64,000 nt of DNA from Enterococcus gallinarum NBRC 100675 (GTDB taxonomy: Bacteria > Bacillota > Bacilli > Lactobacillales > Enterococcaceae): assembly GCF_001544275.1 (NCBI RefSeq), contig NZ_BCQE01000009.1:62001-126000 (forward strand), written 5' to 3'. How positions within the stretch are numbered: the first letter of the stretch is position 1; each line of letters opens with the position of its first letter. Both the position numbers and the translations under genes were made by a program. The notes beneath the pieces are model-generated. The model had not been told where the DNA came from. It saw only the letters and a program-made list of their open reading frames with translations, and ran no database searches. Positions 1 to 9,331 of the stretch are shown here, piece after piece.

Positions 1-785
1 GCCGAATTTGTTAAATTAAGATTGCTTTTAAAAGTATCATCGACAGGAATCGTCACATCCACGTTGAAATCTGGAACAACGTAATGAAATTGCTGGTTAG
101 CATGATTATACTCTACAATAAAGGTATGCCATTTCCCATCGGAAATATCAGACACACCAACCGTATTGTAGTGATTCAACACTTTATCTACCATTAACCA
201 ACCATCTGTCGTATAAGAAGCATTCGATCCGGGATAGGACCAAGCAATATGGTGGCCTTTTGTTGGCACATCACGATCCATCATCCGATCCGTAGCAAGA
301 ATACCGCCATTATTATTATAATAAGTATCAAATTCAATCGCGATACTATTAGGGATCGCGCCTTTACTAAGAGGATCAGTGCCAGCGATATTCGCCCAGA
401 CACCAATTGTAGAACCAACCTCAGCACCAATAGCTTTGGGACCGCTGCTTTGCATCACGAAAGCCAATCCATCACTATCATTAGCCGTATTCTCAATATA
501 AAAGGCCATTTCCAGATGGAAATCTCGTGTGAAAGAGATTGGGTTATTGAACCACACCGCCCCACTTGAATTTGTTGTCGTATCATTGATTTGAACGTAG
601 TTGTGCCCTTCTGTCCCTTGTAATGATCCCGCTTTCCCAGCAGTAGAGATCATCACTTGATTGATCGGTAAAGTAGTAAAGCCCGGCGCAGTGACCGCCG
701 CAAAGACCGTTTGCTGTCCTTGCAACAGCCAAAAAGTTCCTATAAAAAGAAGCGATAAACAAAAAGATTTTAGCAGTTTTTTCAT
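1..785 (-). CDS. L-type lectin-domain surface protein, 5' part only (runs off left edge)
   Basis: Reading the minus strand from the ATG at 785 gives an open frame to base 1, so about 260 residues are seen and the C-terminus is missing. It begins with a signal peptide (MKKLLKSFCLSLLFIGTF, ending near QTVFAA). A legume/L-type lectin-like beta-sandwich follows, with recognisable strands GLAFVMQSSG, SIAIEFDTYYNNNGG and KWHTFIVEYN; the acidic and Asn residues of EFDTYYNNN resemble the metal/sugar site of this fold. It starts 5 bases after the stop of the DUF916 gene and is the third gene of a WxL cluster. In such clusters lectin-domain proteins often end in a WxL domain or form the exposed part of a wall-bound complex; that part lies outside the window. 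Family call is from sequence; binding to a plant or host glycan is inference. Confidence 0.85.
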   Translation of the reverse strand, partial: MKKLLKSFCLSLLFIGTFWLLQGQQTVFAAVTAPGFTTLPINQVMISTAGKAGSLQGTEGHNYVQINDTTTNSSGAVWFNNPISFTRDFHLEMAFYIENTANDSDGLAFVMQSSGPKAIGAEVGSTIGVWANIAGTDPLSKGAIPNSIAIEFDTYYNNNGGILATDRMMDRDVPTKGHHIAWSYPGSNASYTTDGWLMVDKVLNHYNTVGVSDISDGKWHTFIVEYNHANQQFHYVVPDFNVDVTIPVDDTFKSNLNLTNS

Positions 786-790
786 TCTTC

Positions 791-1813
791 TCACTCACTT
801 TCATCGGAGTTTTTACGTCGCTTCACTAACAAGAAGAGGATGATTGCAATCAATAGAATGATTATAGCAATCAATAGATAGAACAGAAAATTTCTTTGAG
901 CGATAGCCGCTGCATATATCGTAGTTTGGTTGACAGCTTTTGCTGCTTGACGATCGATAACGACCTTATCATCAAAAACCCATGTGCCTCGCTGAGAGGA
1001 TAATTCGATGCGAATCGTATAAGTGCCCGGTTTGAGTTCTTCTTGCCCAAATTCACTGTAGAGATCCAAGACAGAATTTTGCGCAAATTGGAAATTTTCT
1101 GACTTAAAGCCGCCAACAACTGCTCGATTCTTGTCACGAATCACCGTGTTTACGGAAATGTTCCCAAACGCGACAGGTCGAACATTACTGATGCTGCTTT
1201 TCAAAGCCGGTTTACCGTTTTTTTCTACTGCTTTGGTTTCAATTAGTTTTAATTCTGGTTTAGGCAGTTCTTGTAAGCTTTGCCGCATGCGCACGCCTAA
1301 CTGCAATTGATAGTTCGATTCTAAATTAGCATCAGATTCCGTAGCAGTTGCTTGCGGTTTGATTTCTTCAAATAAGAAAGCACCCAAGATTTCTCCTGGA
1401 AATTCAACATCTTTTAAATCTAGTTTAAAGCTCACATTTCGTTGCTCATCAGGTTTTAAGCGAATGTCCTGATGTTGCTTTGAGACAAATTCAGTAAAGG
1501 ATTTTCCTCCATACTCTTCCGCTGTTTTCTTTTTTTGATAACTAATGATTCCAGTAGAAGCTGAATAGCTGTTCAATGCATCGGCGGCGACCGTTATCTC
1601 TTCGGAACTCGTATTGTGTATAGTGATGGTCAATTCCTGGACGGTCTCTTTATTTACCAGCAAATCGAAATAGGTTGCTTCACTTGCTTGATTTTGGGGA
1701 AGTTCTGGCGTCACAGTAAATTTGGTGGTCTCAGCATAACCACGAGTCACAGGAAAGTAGACAAAACCGATAAATAGGAAGACCCCTATTGCATTCTGAA
1801 GAAATTTTTTCAT
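791..1813 (-). CDS. DUF916 / DUF3324 WxL-complex cell-surface protein
   Basis: A 340-residue protein with a signal peptide (MKKFLQNAIGVFLFIGFVYF), a DUF916 domain (now called WxL peptidoglycan-binding domain) at about residues 30-150, a DUF3324 domain (WxL host-binding domain) at about 160-290, a C-terminal membrane helix (FLFYLLIAIIILLIAIILFL) and a short basic tail KRRKNSDESE. The family is membrane-tethered and works with WxL proteins at the cell wall. The ATG at 1813 is preferred over the upstream in-frame start at 1861 because it has AGGAAG upstream and is followed at once by the signal peptide. It starts 15 bases after the WxL gene and is followed 5 bases later by the lectin gene, so the three are one operon. 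Confidence 0.9.
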   Translation of the reverse strand: MKKFLQNAIGVFLFIGFVYFPVTRGYAETTKFTVTPELPQNQASEATYFDLLVNKETVQELTITIHNTSSEEITVAADALNSYSASTGIISYQKKKTAEEYGGKSFTEFVSKQHQDIRLKPDEQRNVSFKLDLKDVEFPGEILGAFLFEEIKPQATATESDANLESNYQLQLGVRMRQSLQELPKPELKLIETKAVEKNGKPALKSSISNVRPVAFGNISVNTVIRDKNRAVVGGFKSENFQFAQNSVLDLYSEFGQEELKPGTYTIRIELSSQRGTWVFDDKVVIDRQAAKAVNQTTIYAAAIAQRNFLFYLLIAIIILLIAIILFLLVKRRKNSDESE

Positions 1814-1827
1814 TGTCGTTCTTCCTG

Positions 1828-2403
1828 TCAATTTGCTTGATAAGAGTTCGTTAATGTCCAAGTGATCGTTCCTGTATAGTCACCACCATAGACATTTTGT
1901 TGAGGAACTGTCAAAGTCGTTGTCGAAAAATCAAATGTACTAATTGCTAATCCAGTCGTACCATTTGCTGTTGCAATGGAAGTAGGATCGGTAGCTCCGG
2001 CAATCAATTCAGCATTAGCTGTCAAAGCTGCATTCCCTACTGTTTCAGTACCTTTAAGCGTTACTTTCGCGTTTGTTAGTTCTTTTTGAGTGGCGTTTGT
2101 AATTTTTGATAGTTTTGCCGTCAACTGCCAACCTGCTGTATTCGGTCCATGAAAGTCAGAAACAGAAGACGTTTCATTCGACAACGTAGTGATTACTTTC
2201 TCTTGTTGGGCAAAATCCGCAATATCACCAGTACCAAAGTCAAAATTCGACACACTGTCAAGAGACAAGATCCCTGGATTAATGGTCAATGATGCTTCAC
2301 TAGTCATTGAAGCAGTTGGATTTGCTTCAGCTGCTAAACCAGTCACTGGGATACCTAAACTACTCACACCTAAGATTCCTAATGCCAACACCAATTTTTT
2401 CAT
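1828..2403 (-). CDS. WxL domain surface protein
   Basis: A 191-residue secreted protein. The signal peptide ends near GLAAEA (residue 26). The mature part is one WxL domain: the first WxL motif is in GWQLTAKL and the second in YTGTITWTLTNSY at the C-terminus. WxL domains bind peptidoglycan non-covalently. The protein has almost nothing besides the domain, so it is a small WxL protein that probably teams with the DUF916 protein and the lectin encoded after it. It is first in the operon, divergent from the Mga-like regulator. I saw no strong minus-strand promoter, which fits need for an activator. Confidence 0.92.
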   Translation of the reverse strand: MKKLVLALGILGVSSLGIPVTGLAAEANPTASMTSEASLTINPGILSLDSVSNFDFGTGDIADFAQQEKVITTLSNETSSVSDFHGPNTAGWQLTAKLSKITNATQKELTNAKVTLKGTETVGNAALTANAELIAGATDPTSIATANGTTGLAISTFDFSTTTLTVPQQNVYGGDYTGTITWTLTNSYQAN

Positions 2404-2502
2404 AAGTCATTCCTTCTTTTGTATTTATTAAATGAGTAATCAATCCATCGCTAGCAAACAACTTTTTCATTTATTTCTCAACCTATGCTTTGCGTTCCTG
2501 CA

Positions 2503-2530
2503 TTGACTTCTCATTTGTACTTAGTATAAT
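2503..2530 (+). promoter_or_regulatory. Promoter of the Mga-like regulator
   Basis: TTGACT (2503-2508), 16-base spacer, TATAAT (2525-2530), a near-consensus sigma-A promoter. It lies downstream of the first in-frame ATG at 2490, so translation cannot start there and the ATG at 2616 is used. Confidence 0.75.
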
Positions 2531-2615
2531 CAAAAGTGGCGAAAACGGAAGGAAGAAAGTCTTCAAAACAACCCTCCTATTTCGCGTAAAAATGGAGCAA
2601 AAAAGGAGAATCCAG

Positions 2616-4133
2616 ATGTACAGAGAGTTCATTTCTCCCGCAGAAGAAAAAAAGTTAGAGATTTTCAAGCTTGTTTGCAATACGAATGGAATTACATTAT
2701 TAAAATTATCAAAACTTTTGCAGATCCCGCTGAAAAGTCTACAAAAACATATCTATTTTCTTAACGAAGATCTCAGACATCTTTCCGTTGATTTAGCGTT
2801 GACCAAAAATTCCTACAATCAATATTTTATTGAAGTCAACAATGAGGATACTCCTTGTTATTCTCAACTGATTTATCATTACTTGCTCAGTTCTCCACAA
2901 TACCAGCTTGTCCAATACCTCATTGGCCACACCGATTCATCGATGGCTAAATTATGTCGCGATCTTCACGTCAGTCAATCACATATGTATCGCTTGATGA
3001 AAAAAGTGAATCAAATACTAAAGACGTTCCATCTATCTGTCATTACAAATGAAGAAAACACCATTGAACTATCGGGAAAAGAATTGGATATTCGAATCTT
3101 TATTTACAGCTTTTTGACCCAAAGCGCCCCAGCAGACCTATCACTACTACCAAACAGCACATCTGCAGAAGCTGAGAAATTCAATGATTTTTTCGACTTC
3201 GCTAGACTAGATCAATTAACTAAAAACAAACTTTTCGCTTTTTGGAAAACAATCATGATCCGCACTTCACAAAAGAAGTACTTACCTGAGATTCCGAAAA
3301 AGTATCAAGCGCTGTTGAATTTCTACACTTTCTTGCCAAAAGACGTTCTTGAAATTTTTCCTATAACTTTAAAAATAATAAATGAGGAAATTGTTCAAGC
3401 AGAATACTTGTACTTAAATTTCTTTCTGCAAATTTTTCTACCTGCAGTGGTGGATAGCGAGAAAAATTTGGCAATTACTGATTCATTCCATCGATCAAAA
3501 AAATCGCTCGTATTGTTTTTTGCAGGCATGATTCGCGATTGGCAACAAACTTTTATTCCATTGATGGAGGAAGAAGATTTCGATCAATTGTTGAATAGTT
3601 GCCTCCTTTTTTTCAATCTATCCATTCTGATTGATGTGGACCTGTTAGAAGTATGGAATCTAGAGTATAATCTCCTAGCTGATGACACTCTGTACCATGA
3701 TGATCGAACCTATACGGCAATTGCCAATCTGTTGACAGAGCACGCTATGCAATACCCTTATGATGATTTTGACAAAACATTCTTTGTCGAAAAGCAACTC
3801 TCTTATCTCACTCAGTTGTTGTATTTGGAGACTCGGATGCATCAAACACCAAAAATCAAAATCTATGTACGAACGACGATTCAATACCGTACAAAGAAAA
3901 TGATCGAAACCCGGATTCGTGCCATTTATTCTGAGTCCTCAGTTTCTTTTACACAAGATATCGAAGAATCTGATTTGATCATTACTGATAGTTATGAAGA
4001 AGTCGCTGTGACCGAAAAATTACTACTTCTTTCAAGTATCCTGAATTCGCTTGAATGGGAAGCACTTTTCGCTAAAATCAACCAAACCCTTATGAAGAAA
4101 ATGTTTGCTTTGAAGCACGGTTTGAGTTCTTAA
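2616..4133 (+). CDS. Mga-family transcriptional regulator
   Basis: A 505-residue protein. The N-terminus holds two helix-turn-helix segments: residues about 14-55 (TLLKLSKLLQIPLKSLQKHI, HTH_Mga type) and about 108-137 (MAKLCRDLHVSQSHMYRLMK). A long helical middle resembles the PRD-like region of Mga proteins, and the last ~90 residues (KIKIYVRTTIQYRTKKMIE, then SDLIITDSY) resemble an EIIB-like tail. Mga proteins activate surface-protein genes in streptococci and enterococci, and this one is divergent from the WxL operon, so that operon is its likely target (inference). The start at 2616 follows AAAGGAG by 7 bases. A terminator shared with the convergent dehydrogenase gene follows. Confidence 0.85.
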   Translation: MYREFISPAEEKKLEIFKLVCNTNGITLLKLSKLLQIPLKSLQKHIYFLNEDLRHLSVDLALTKNSYNQYFIEVNNEDTPCYSQLIYHYLLSSPQYQLVQYLIGHTDSSMAKLCRDLHVSQSHMYRLMKKVNQILKTFHLSVITNEENTIELSGKELDIRIFIYSFLTQSAPADLSLLPNSTSAEAEKFNDFFDFARLDQLTKNKLFAFWKTIMIRTSQKKYLPEIPKKYQALLNFYTFLPKDVLEIFPITLKIINEEIVQAEYLYLNFFLQIFLPAVVDSEKNLAITDSFHRSKKSLVLFFAGMIRDWQQTFIPLMEEEDFDQLLNSCLLFFNLSILIDVDLLEVWNLEYNLLADDTLYHDDRTYTAIANLLTEHAMQYPYDDFDKTFFVEKQLSYLTQLLYLETRMHQTPKIKIYVRTTIQYRTKKMIETRIRAIYSESSVSFTQDIEESDLIITDSYEEVAVTEKLLLLSSILNSLEWEALFAKINQTLMKKMFALKHGLSS

Positions 4134-4149
4134 CTATATAACAAAAAAG

Positions 4150-4197
4150 GCAGCAACTGAGTACCCACGTGATTGGTGGGTTTCTCTCAGTTGCTGC
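4150..4197. terminator. Bidirectional terminator
   Basis: A 12-bp perfect stem GCAGCAACTGAG / CTCAGTTGCTGC (4150-4161 with 4186-4197) plus an inner CCCAC / GTGGG stem. It lies between the convergent Mga-like and dehydrogenase genes, with an A-run before and T-rich sequence after. Confidence 0.85.
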
Positions 4198-4216
4198 TGT
4201 TTCATTAACGATCCTC

Positions 4217-5104
4217 TTAGGCGAAGAAGCTTCCGCCTGTTACACTATATACTTGTCCAGTAACATAGCTAGCTTCATCTGATGCTAAGAAGACATAAAC
4301 CGGTGCTAATTCAACGGGTTGGCCAGCCCGTTTTAATAATTCTTTTTGTCCAAATTCAGGGATCGCTGATTGCGGTTGTCCTCCTGAAATTTGTAGTGGT
4401 GTCCAAATTGGTCCTGGTGCCACTGTGTTCACGCGAATACCTTTTGAACTCAATTGTGCTGCTAATCCTTTACTAAAGGAAGTAATCGCCCCTTTAGTTG
4501 CTGCATAGTCTAACAGATGAGCACTAGGCTCTGCACTTTGGATGGAAGTAGTGGTAATGATGCTGCCTCCAGCCGGTAAATAGTCTAGGGCTTCTTGAAC
4601 CGTCCAATACATGGAGATGATATTTGTTGTAAACGTGTCCGTGATTTGTTGGGTGGTCAAATCTTTGATATCTTTGACCGCTTGTTGCATACCTGCATTC
4701 AAGACCAAAATATCTAGTCCATCCAACGCTTTCGCTGCATCATGAACCAACTGACGCGCAAAAGATTCGTCTTTCAAATCACCAGGAATCAATACAGCTT
4801 TTTGACCTGTATCTTCGATGATAGTCTTCACTTCTTGGGCATCTTCTTCTTCAAAAGGCAAGTAGTTGATAGCCACATCCGCGCCTTCTTTAGCAAAGGC
4901 AATGGCTGCTGCACGACCGATGCCTGAATCCCCACCTGTGACTAATGCTTTGCGGCCTGCTAATCGTCCTGAACCATTGTAGCTAGTTTCACCACAATCT
5001 GGTACTGGCTGCATTTTTCCTTGGACCGCTGGTGCTTCCTGTTCCTGCTTTTCAAATGTGCCGTTATAGTACTTCGTTAATGGATCATTGATTTTTTTTG
5101 ACAT
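4217..5104 (-). CDS. SDR-family NAD(P)-dependent oxidoreductase (general stress protein 39-like)
   Basis: A 295-residue short-chain dehydrogenase. The Rossmann glycine motif is TGGDSGIG (residues 56-63), the LNAG motif follows, the catalytic Ser is in TTTSIQS, the Tyr/Lys pair is in YAATKGA, and PG is in VAPGPIWTP. The ~45-residue N-terminal extension ([17 protein letters not shown]) is typical of the YdaD/YhdF/GSP39 subgroup, induced by general stress in Bacillus. The ATG at 5104 has AGGAGG 8 bases upstream; the longer in-frame version to 5149 lacks a ribosome site. It is monocistronic between two terminators. Substrate unknown. Confidence 0.9.
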   Translation of the reverse strand: MSKKINDPLTKYYNGTFEKQEQEAPAVQGKMQPVPDCGETSYNGSGRLAGRKALVTGGDSGIGRAAAIAFAKEGADVAINYLPFEEEDAQEVKTIIEDTGQKAVLIPGDLKDESFARQLVHDAAKALDGLDILVLNAGMQQAVKDIKDLTTQQITDTFTTNIISMYWTVQEALDYLPAGGSIITTTSIQSAEPSAHLLDYAATKGAITSFSKGLAAQLSSKGIRVNTVAPGPIWTPLQISGGQPQSAIPEFGQKELLKRAGQPVELAPVYVFLASDEASYVTGQVYSVTGGSFFA

Positions 5105-5242
5105 GTTCATTTCCTCCTTATTTCTTTCATGCTCGTCATGTAGAACCATGACCTTACTTAAAAGTGTAGAGGAATGTTCATGAAATGAAAAACAAAACGC
5201 TCACTACATGGAAAAATGCGTTTTTCTTGCAATTTTTGAAAA

Positions 5243-5278
5243 AAAGGACCACGAATCCTTTAGGATTCGTGGTCCTTT
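5243..5278 (-). terminator. Terminator of the glycan operon
   Basis: A perfect 16-bp stem AAAGGACCACGAATCC / GGATTCGTGGTCCTTT with a 4-base loop. Read on the minus strand it is followed by TTTTTTT. It lies just after the DUF4091 gene. Confidence 0.92.
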
Positions 5279-5281
5279 GCT

Positions 5282-6982
5282 TTATTTTGCGATTATTGTT
5301 AATAGCGCGTCACGGAGAGTCTCATAATCAGATGCTGTTTGTAGGAACAGATCTGGCTGACTTTGGTGACTATCTACCATCCATTCTTGACTATTAGGGT
5401 TTGTCAAAAAAGTATCCAGTAAGTCTGCTGTCTGTTCTGGCTGTTGTCTTTCCGCCTGTTTGATTAGATAGAAATCTTCGATTCCCCGCTGTAATTGTTT
5501 GTAGCGTAGCGACAGTGCCAAATGTCCGGAGTAAGCTGGATAGATCAAGCACATATCACCGATCGGCAGCGAACTTGTATTGTAGCGAATATCTTCCCGC
5601 GCATTTTCTGGCCAGCAATTGTAGGCCCAGCGCAAAAGCCCATCGGTTTTAAAATGGTGGGCCAAGATCCCTTGAACGCGAGTTTCAAGTAATGGACTAT
5701 GGAGGAATGTATTCGGCTTGTCTGGGTAATTGCAGACATAATACTGGGTTTTTCCTGAATGACTTTGACTCAACTCTTGGTAATGATTGCAGGTACAGTA
5801 ATAAGAAGTCACTGGATAATCAATCAATGGCAAAAGTTCCGTCAAGACATCCTCTTTGTCAAAAGCAACTTTGACTTGCAGCGTCTCATCGATTGCTTTT
5901 AATTCAGCAAGCGACTCTTTGAACAGGTTGATCTGATGTTTTTTTGGTTCATCAGAAACGATCCGGACTTTTTCCCAGACACCCAGCTCTTTAAAGTGGG
6001 CAAAAACTTGTCCAATGTAGTTTTGCAAATCTGCTTTCTGCTGAATAAACATCATTTTGCCAGTCGCTTCATCTAAGTAACGAACCACTAACGCCTCCGG
6101 ATAATCAATAGGCACTACCGGGAAGAAAGGCGGCTGCCAAACACCTAACAGACCAAAAACATCGATCTCTTGATCAATCCCTGCTTGAAAGAAACAATTC
6201 AAATACCGATCTAGGACAGAAAAATCACAGGTGATAGCCCCTGATTCTGTCTTATTGACGTTGATCATTGAATACTCATAGAGATTCGCAGGATAGTCTT
6301 TGACGATATAATTAAACCAGCCTTTCCAGGGAATTTCACCGGCAATCACAGTAATCGCCTTCTGACCGATTTTGGCTAGACTTGCTGCCATTTCCTCTAA
6401 CAGACAGAAATGTTGTTCACTCCATAGCGGTACATCATAAGTTCGCGCAAGAATCGATGGCTGTTGCCAAACATCTAAGTTAAAGCCATCGCGGTAATCT
6501 ACCGGAAATTCAAATGCGGAAACTTCCACCGTGATTTTTTTGCTTAAAACAAGTGAATCAGCGCCGGCCAATTGGGAGCGGTAAATAGCGATCTCCACTG
6601 GATAGCTGCCTGCTGCAATGGACTGATCCAATGGGAATTCTAAATAAACTGTAGCCATCCGATCTCCTGGATAGGTTTTGGCTGTTTGATCCAGCAATTT
6701 ATCTGCAAAATCGATTTCATGCTGTCCGGTATAATAGCCGACAAATTGACTCGTAACCGGCAATTCGCTAGTGATTTCGATCCGGTACATAGGGATTTCG
6801 ATCTCATCTGGGATCGCAAATTCACGTCCCAAAATAAAATGGTTTCGCTTCCCATCATGCAGCAAAAGCTGACAAGCGGCAAAACTATTTTTGCACCCTT
6901 TCACCGTTGATAGTTCAGATGGTACCTCAGCAAAAGGTGTCGTGGCTGCTTTATAGCTTTCATGAACGAGCCATGCTTTCAT
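5282..6982 (-). CDS. DUF4091 / GH123-like glycoside hydrolase-type protein
   Basis: A 566-residue protein without a signal peptide. The N-terminal ~150 residues are a beta-sandwich-like region, the middle is barrel-like (KVRIVSDEPKKHQINLF carries a conserved-looking D-E pair), and the C-terminus has the DUF4091 signature (PAYSGHLALSLRYKQLQRGI, then EDFYLI). DUF4091 proteins are related to GH123 beta-N-acetylgalactosaminidases; activity on this substrate is not shown here. Being cytoplasmic, it should act on a sugar already imported. Its ATG overlaps the esterase stop by 4 bases (ATGA) and it is the last gene of the six-gene operon. Confidence 0.75.
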   Translation of the reverse strand: MKAWLVHESYKAATTPFAEVPSELSTVKGCKNSFAACQLLLHDGKRNHFILGREFAIPDEIEIPMYRIEITSELPVTSQFVGYYTGQHEIDFADKLLDQTAKTYPGDRMATVYLEFPLDQSIAAGSYPVEIAIYRSQLAGADSLVLSKKITVEVSAFEFPVDYRDGFNLDVWQQPSILARTYDVPLWSEQHFCLLEEMAASLAKIGQKAITVIAGEIPWKGWFNYIVKDYPANLYEYSMINVNKTESGAITCDFSVLDRYLNCFFQAGIDQEIDVFGLLGVWQPPFFPVVPIDYPEALVVRYLDEATGKMMFIQQKADLQNYIGQVFAHFKELGVWEKVRIVSDEPKKHQINLFKESLAELKAIDETLQVKVAFDKEDVLTELLPLIDYPVTSYYCTCNHYQELSQSHSGKTQYYVCNYPDKPNTFLHSPLLETRVQGILAHHFKTDGLLRWAYNCWPENAREDIRYNTSSLPIGDMCLIYPAYSGHLALSLRYKQLQRGIEDFYLIKQAERQQPEQTADLLDTFLTNPNSQEWMVDSHQSQPDLFLQTASDYETLRDALLTIIAK

Positions 6983-7959
6983 TGTGTTTCTCCTCTCCTT
7001 GGATCCACCAGCTGTGCAACTAACTGCTCACATTGTGCTTGTGAAAAACGCTCTGGAATGATGGCAGTCAACTGTTGCAAACTGAAGTTTTTTACGATTT
7101 TAAAGGTACTTTTCTCTTGCCAACTTGGAAAACTGCTGGCCAATAACGTGCGATTTTTCGGTTCTTTGATCAAGGATGTGATGGGCCAATCCGCAAGGTC
7201 TGCTGGCATTTCAACAGTCGCTGTCTCTTCCCAATTGATTTCCAACCATTCCACACATTCGTTGAACCAGCGGCCAAAGCGAGGATCGATCATTTCTTCA
7301 CGATTACCGAAACGCTTTGTTGCCAATGAAAGACCGTGTTTGCCTTTTTGAAAAAGATGCGTTTCGAAAGGCACATCATTTTCTTCCAGCGCCCGCAGAT
7401 ATAAAAGTGAATTCTCAATTGGTACCACATTGTCTTCAAAGGTCGAAAAGACGAAAGTGGGCGGTGTCTCTGGTGTCACACAGGCTTCTAATGACGGGGC
7501 CTCAATTTGCATGACTTGTGCAAAAGATTGTAAGATCGCAGGATAACCTAAAATACAAAGACTGGGTTTCCTCTCAGAAAGCGTCGATAATGCGGCTGCC
7601 AGATGGCCACCGGCAGAAAAACCAATCACGGCGATTTTCTCTGCATCGATCGAAGGCCATGCTCCAGCACTCAATTCGGTGATTTTAGCTAGTGCTTCTT
7701 GCGCATCTTGCAAGGAAGCGTCAAAACTGCGAAACTCCCCGACATGATAACGAAGCACCCCCGCATGGTACCCTTGAGCAAGAAAATTCAATGCAATGGG
7801 TTCCGCTTCCCGTTCGCTACAAAAGGAGTAGCCTCCTCCGGGAATCACTAAAATGAATGGTCGTTTGCCGACACGAGCAAACTCCGGTTTTTCTTCATGA
7901 AGGTAAACGGTTAGTCCTGCCCCTGCTGCTTCATCGAAAGAGTATTCTTGCATGTACAT
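6979..7959 (-). CDS. Alpha/beta-hydrolase, acetylesterase-like, with C-terminal extension
   Basis: A 326-residue cytoplasmic alpha/beta hydrolase of the BD-FAE/Aes esterase type. The oxyanion motif is PGGGYSFCS, the nucleophile elbow is GFSAGGH, the Asp is probably in FSTFEDNVVP and the His in KGKHGLSL. About 75 residues after the core (MPADLADWPITSLIKEPKNR onward) are extra compared with minimal esterases and not recognised. Its place between a GH1 enzyme and a DUF4091 protein suggests removal of acetyl or other acyl groups from imported oligosaccharides (inference). The gene starts 3 bases after the GH1 stop with AGGAG upstream. Confidence 0.8.
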   Translation of the reverse strand: MYMQEYSFDEAAGAGLTVYLHEEKPEFARVGKRPFILVIPGGGYSFCSEREAEPIALNFLAQGYHAGVLRYHVGEFRSFDASLQDAQEALAKITELSAGAWPSIDAEKIAVIGFSAGGHLAAALSTLSERKPSLCILGYPAILQSFAQVMQIEAPSLEACVTPETPPTFVFSTFEDNVVPIENSLLYLRALEENDVPFETHLFQKGKHGLSLATKRFGNREEMIDPRFGRWFNECVEWLEINWEETATVEMPADLADWPITSLIKEPKNRTLLASSFPSWQEKSTFKIVKNFSLQQLTAIIPERFSQAQCEQLVAQLVDPRRGETQ

Positions 7960-7962
7960 AAC

Positions 7963-9327
7963 TTACTCTCCTAATCCATTTTGTGCAATCACTTGTTGAT
8001 ACCAGTAAAAACTATCTTTTTTCACTCGGGCTAAATCCAACAAATCATCTTCTGTGCGATTGACATAAATGAAGCCATAACGTTTCGTGATGCCTTCATG
8101 GGTACTGATCAAATCGATGGCACTCCAAGGACAATACCCAATCACTTCGACGCCATCTTTGACGGCTAATTCCATTTGAGCAATATGCTGCTGCAGATAA
8201 TCAATGCGGTATTGATCGTGCACCTGTCCATCTTCTGTTAAAACGTCTTTGGCTCCGATACCGTTTTCGGTAATCAAAATCGGCAAGCGATAGCGAGAAT
8301 AAACTTCATTCAATGTGAAACGGAACCCTTCTGGGTCAATGGGCCAGCCAAATTCAGTCATTGGTAGATTTTTATTTTCAACTGCTTGGAAGAACCCTGG
8401 AATCCCAAAGCCTGATTGCTGATCGATTTTATTTTCTTTCTGATAATAACTGCTGACGGTCATCGTGTTGTAGTAATTCAATGCAATATAGTCACAAGTG
8501 CCGTCAAGAAGGATTTGTCGATCTTCTGCCGTAACTTCTGGTGCGGCACCAATGGTTTCCAATAAGTGCCAAGCATTGTGATTGTATTTCCCAAAAACGG
8601 CCACATCAAGGAACAACCAATTTCTCAATGCGCTCATGTATAAAGCGGCCATCTGATCTTCAGGCTTATCCGAAGCTGGATATACACTGGCAATATTTGG
8701 CGCTGGTCCAATCTTCCCGGTAAAGTTTCCTGCATGGAATTGCTTCGTGACTAACGCTTGTGCCACCAGCATATGATGATTTTCTTGGAATTTTTCTTTC
8801 ATACTCTTTTGGCTTGTACCGATGACAGAACCAGCTAATGCCATCACATTTTGTTCATTGATGGTTTGCCATAATGGTACTTTGTCACCAAAGTGTTCAA
8901 ACAGCACTTGGCAGTAGTCTGCAAAGGCCTGGATCGTTTCCCGATTTTCCCAACCCCCTTGTTCAGCGATATAAACAGGTAAGTCAAAATGGAAAACTGT
9001 GACGACCGGCTGAATCTCGTTTTCAAGCAATAAATCGATCAATTTCTGATAGAATGCCAAACCTTCTGGATTAACGACGCCATTTGGCATGACACGACTC
9101 CATGAAATAGAAAAACGGTAGGCTTTCATACCTAGTTCTTTGAACAGTTTGACATCTTCTTCATAGCGATGGTAATGATCCGAAGCCACTTTAAAATCTG
9201 TGGTTCCAGCAGGAATCTCTTTGACATCTTGGACAGAAGGACCTTTTCCATCTGTATCCCAAGCCCCTTCTACTTGATAGGCACTGGTTGATGCCCCCCA
9301 TAAAAAATCATTTGGAAATTTACTCAT
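7963..9327 (-). CDS. GH1 6-phospho-beta-glucosidase
   Basis: A 454-residue GH1 enzyme that begins with the family N-terminal signature FPNDFLWGASTSAYQVEGA. The acid/base Glu is E158 in TINEQN and the nucleophile is E354 in LITENG. The C-terminal motif SAIDLISTHEGITKRYGFIY has the Ser and Lys-Tyr that bind the 6-phosphate and lacks the EW pair of non-phospho beta-glucosidases. It should therefore cleave phosphorylated beta-glucosides delivered by a PTS, which fits the EIIC two genes upstream. It starts 4 bases after the ROK gene with AGGAG in that gene's tail. Confidence 0.9.
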   Translation of the reverse strand: MSKFPNDFLWGASTSAYQVEGAWDTDGKGPSVQDVKEIPAGTTDFKVASDHYHRYEEDVKLFKELGMKAYRFSISWSRVMPNGVVNPEGLAFYQKLIDLLLENEIQPVVTVFHFDLPVYIAEQGGWENRETIQAFADYCQVLFEHFGDKVPLWQTINEQNVMALAGSVIGTSQKSMKEKFQENHHMLVAQALVTKQFHAGNFTGKIGPAPNIASVYPASDKPEDQMAALYMSALRNWLFLDVAVFGKYNHNAWHLLETIGAAPEVTAEDRQILLDGTCDYIALNYYNTMTVSSYYQKENKIDQQSGFGIPGFFQAVENKNLPMTEFGWPIDPEGFRFTLNEVYSRYRLPILITENGIGAKDVLTEDGQVHDQYRIDYLQQHIAQMELAVKDGVEVIGYCPWSAIDLISTHEGITKRYGFIYVNRTEDDLLDLARVKKDSFYWYQQVIAQNGLGE

Positions 9328-9331
9328 ACGT

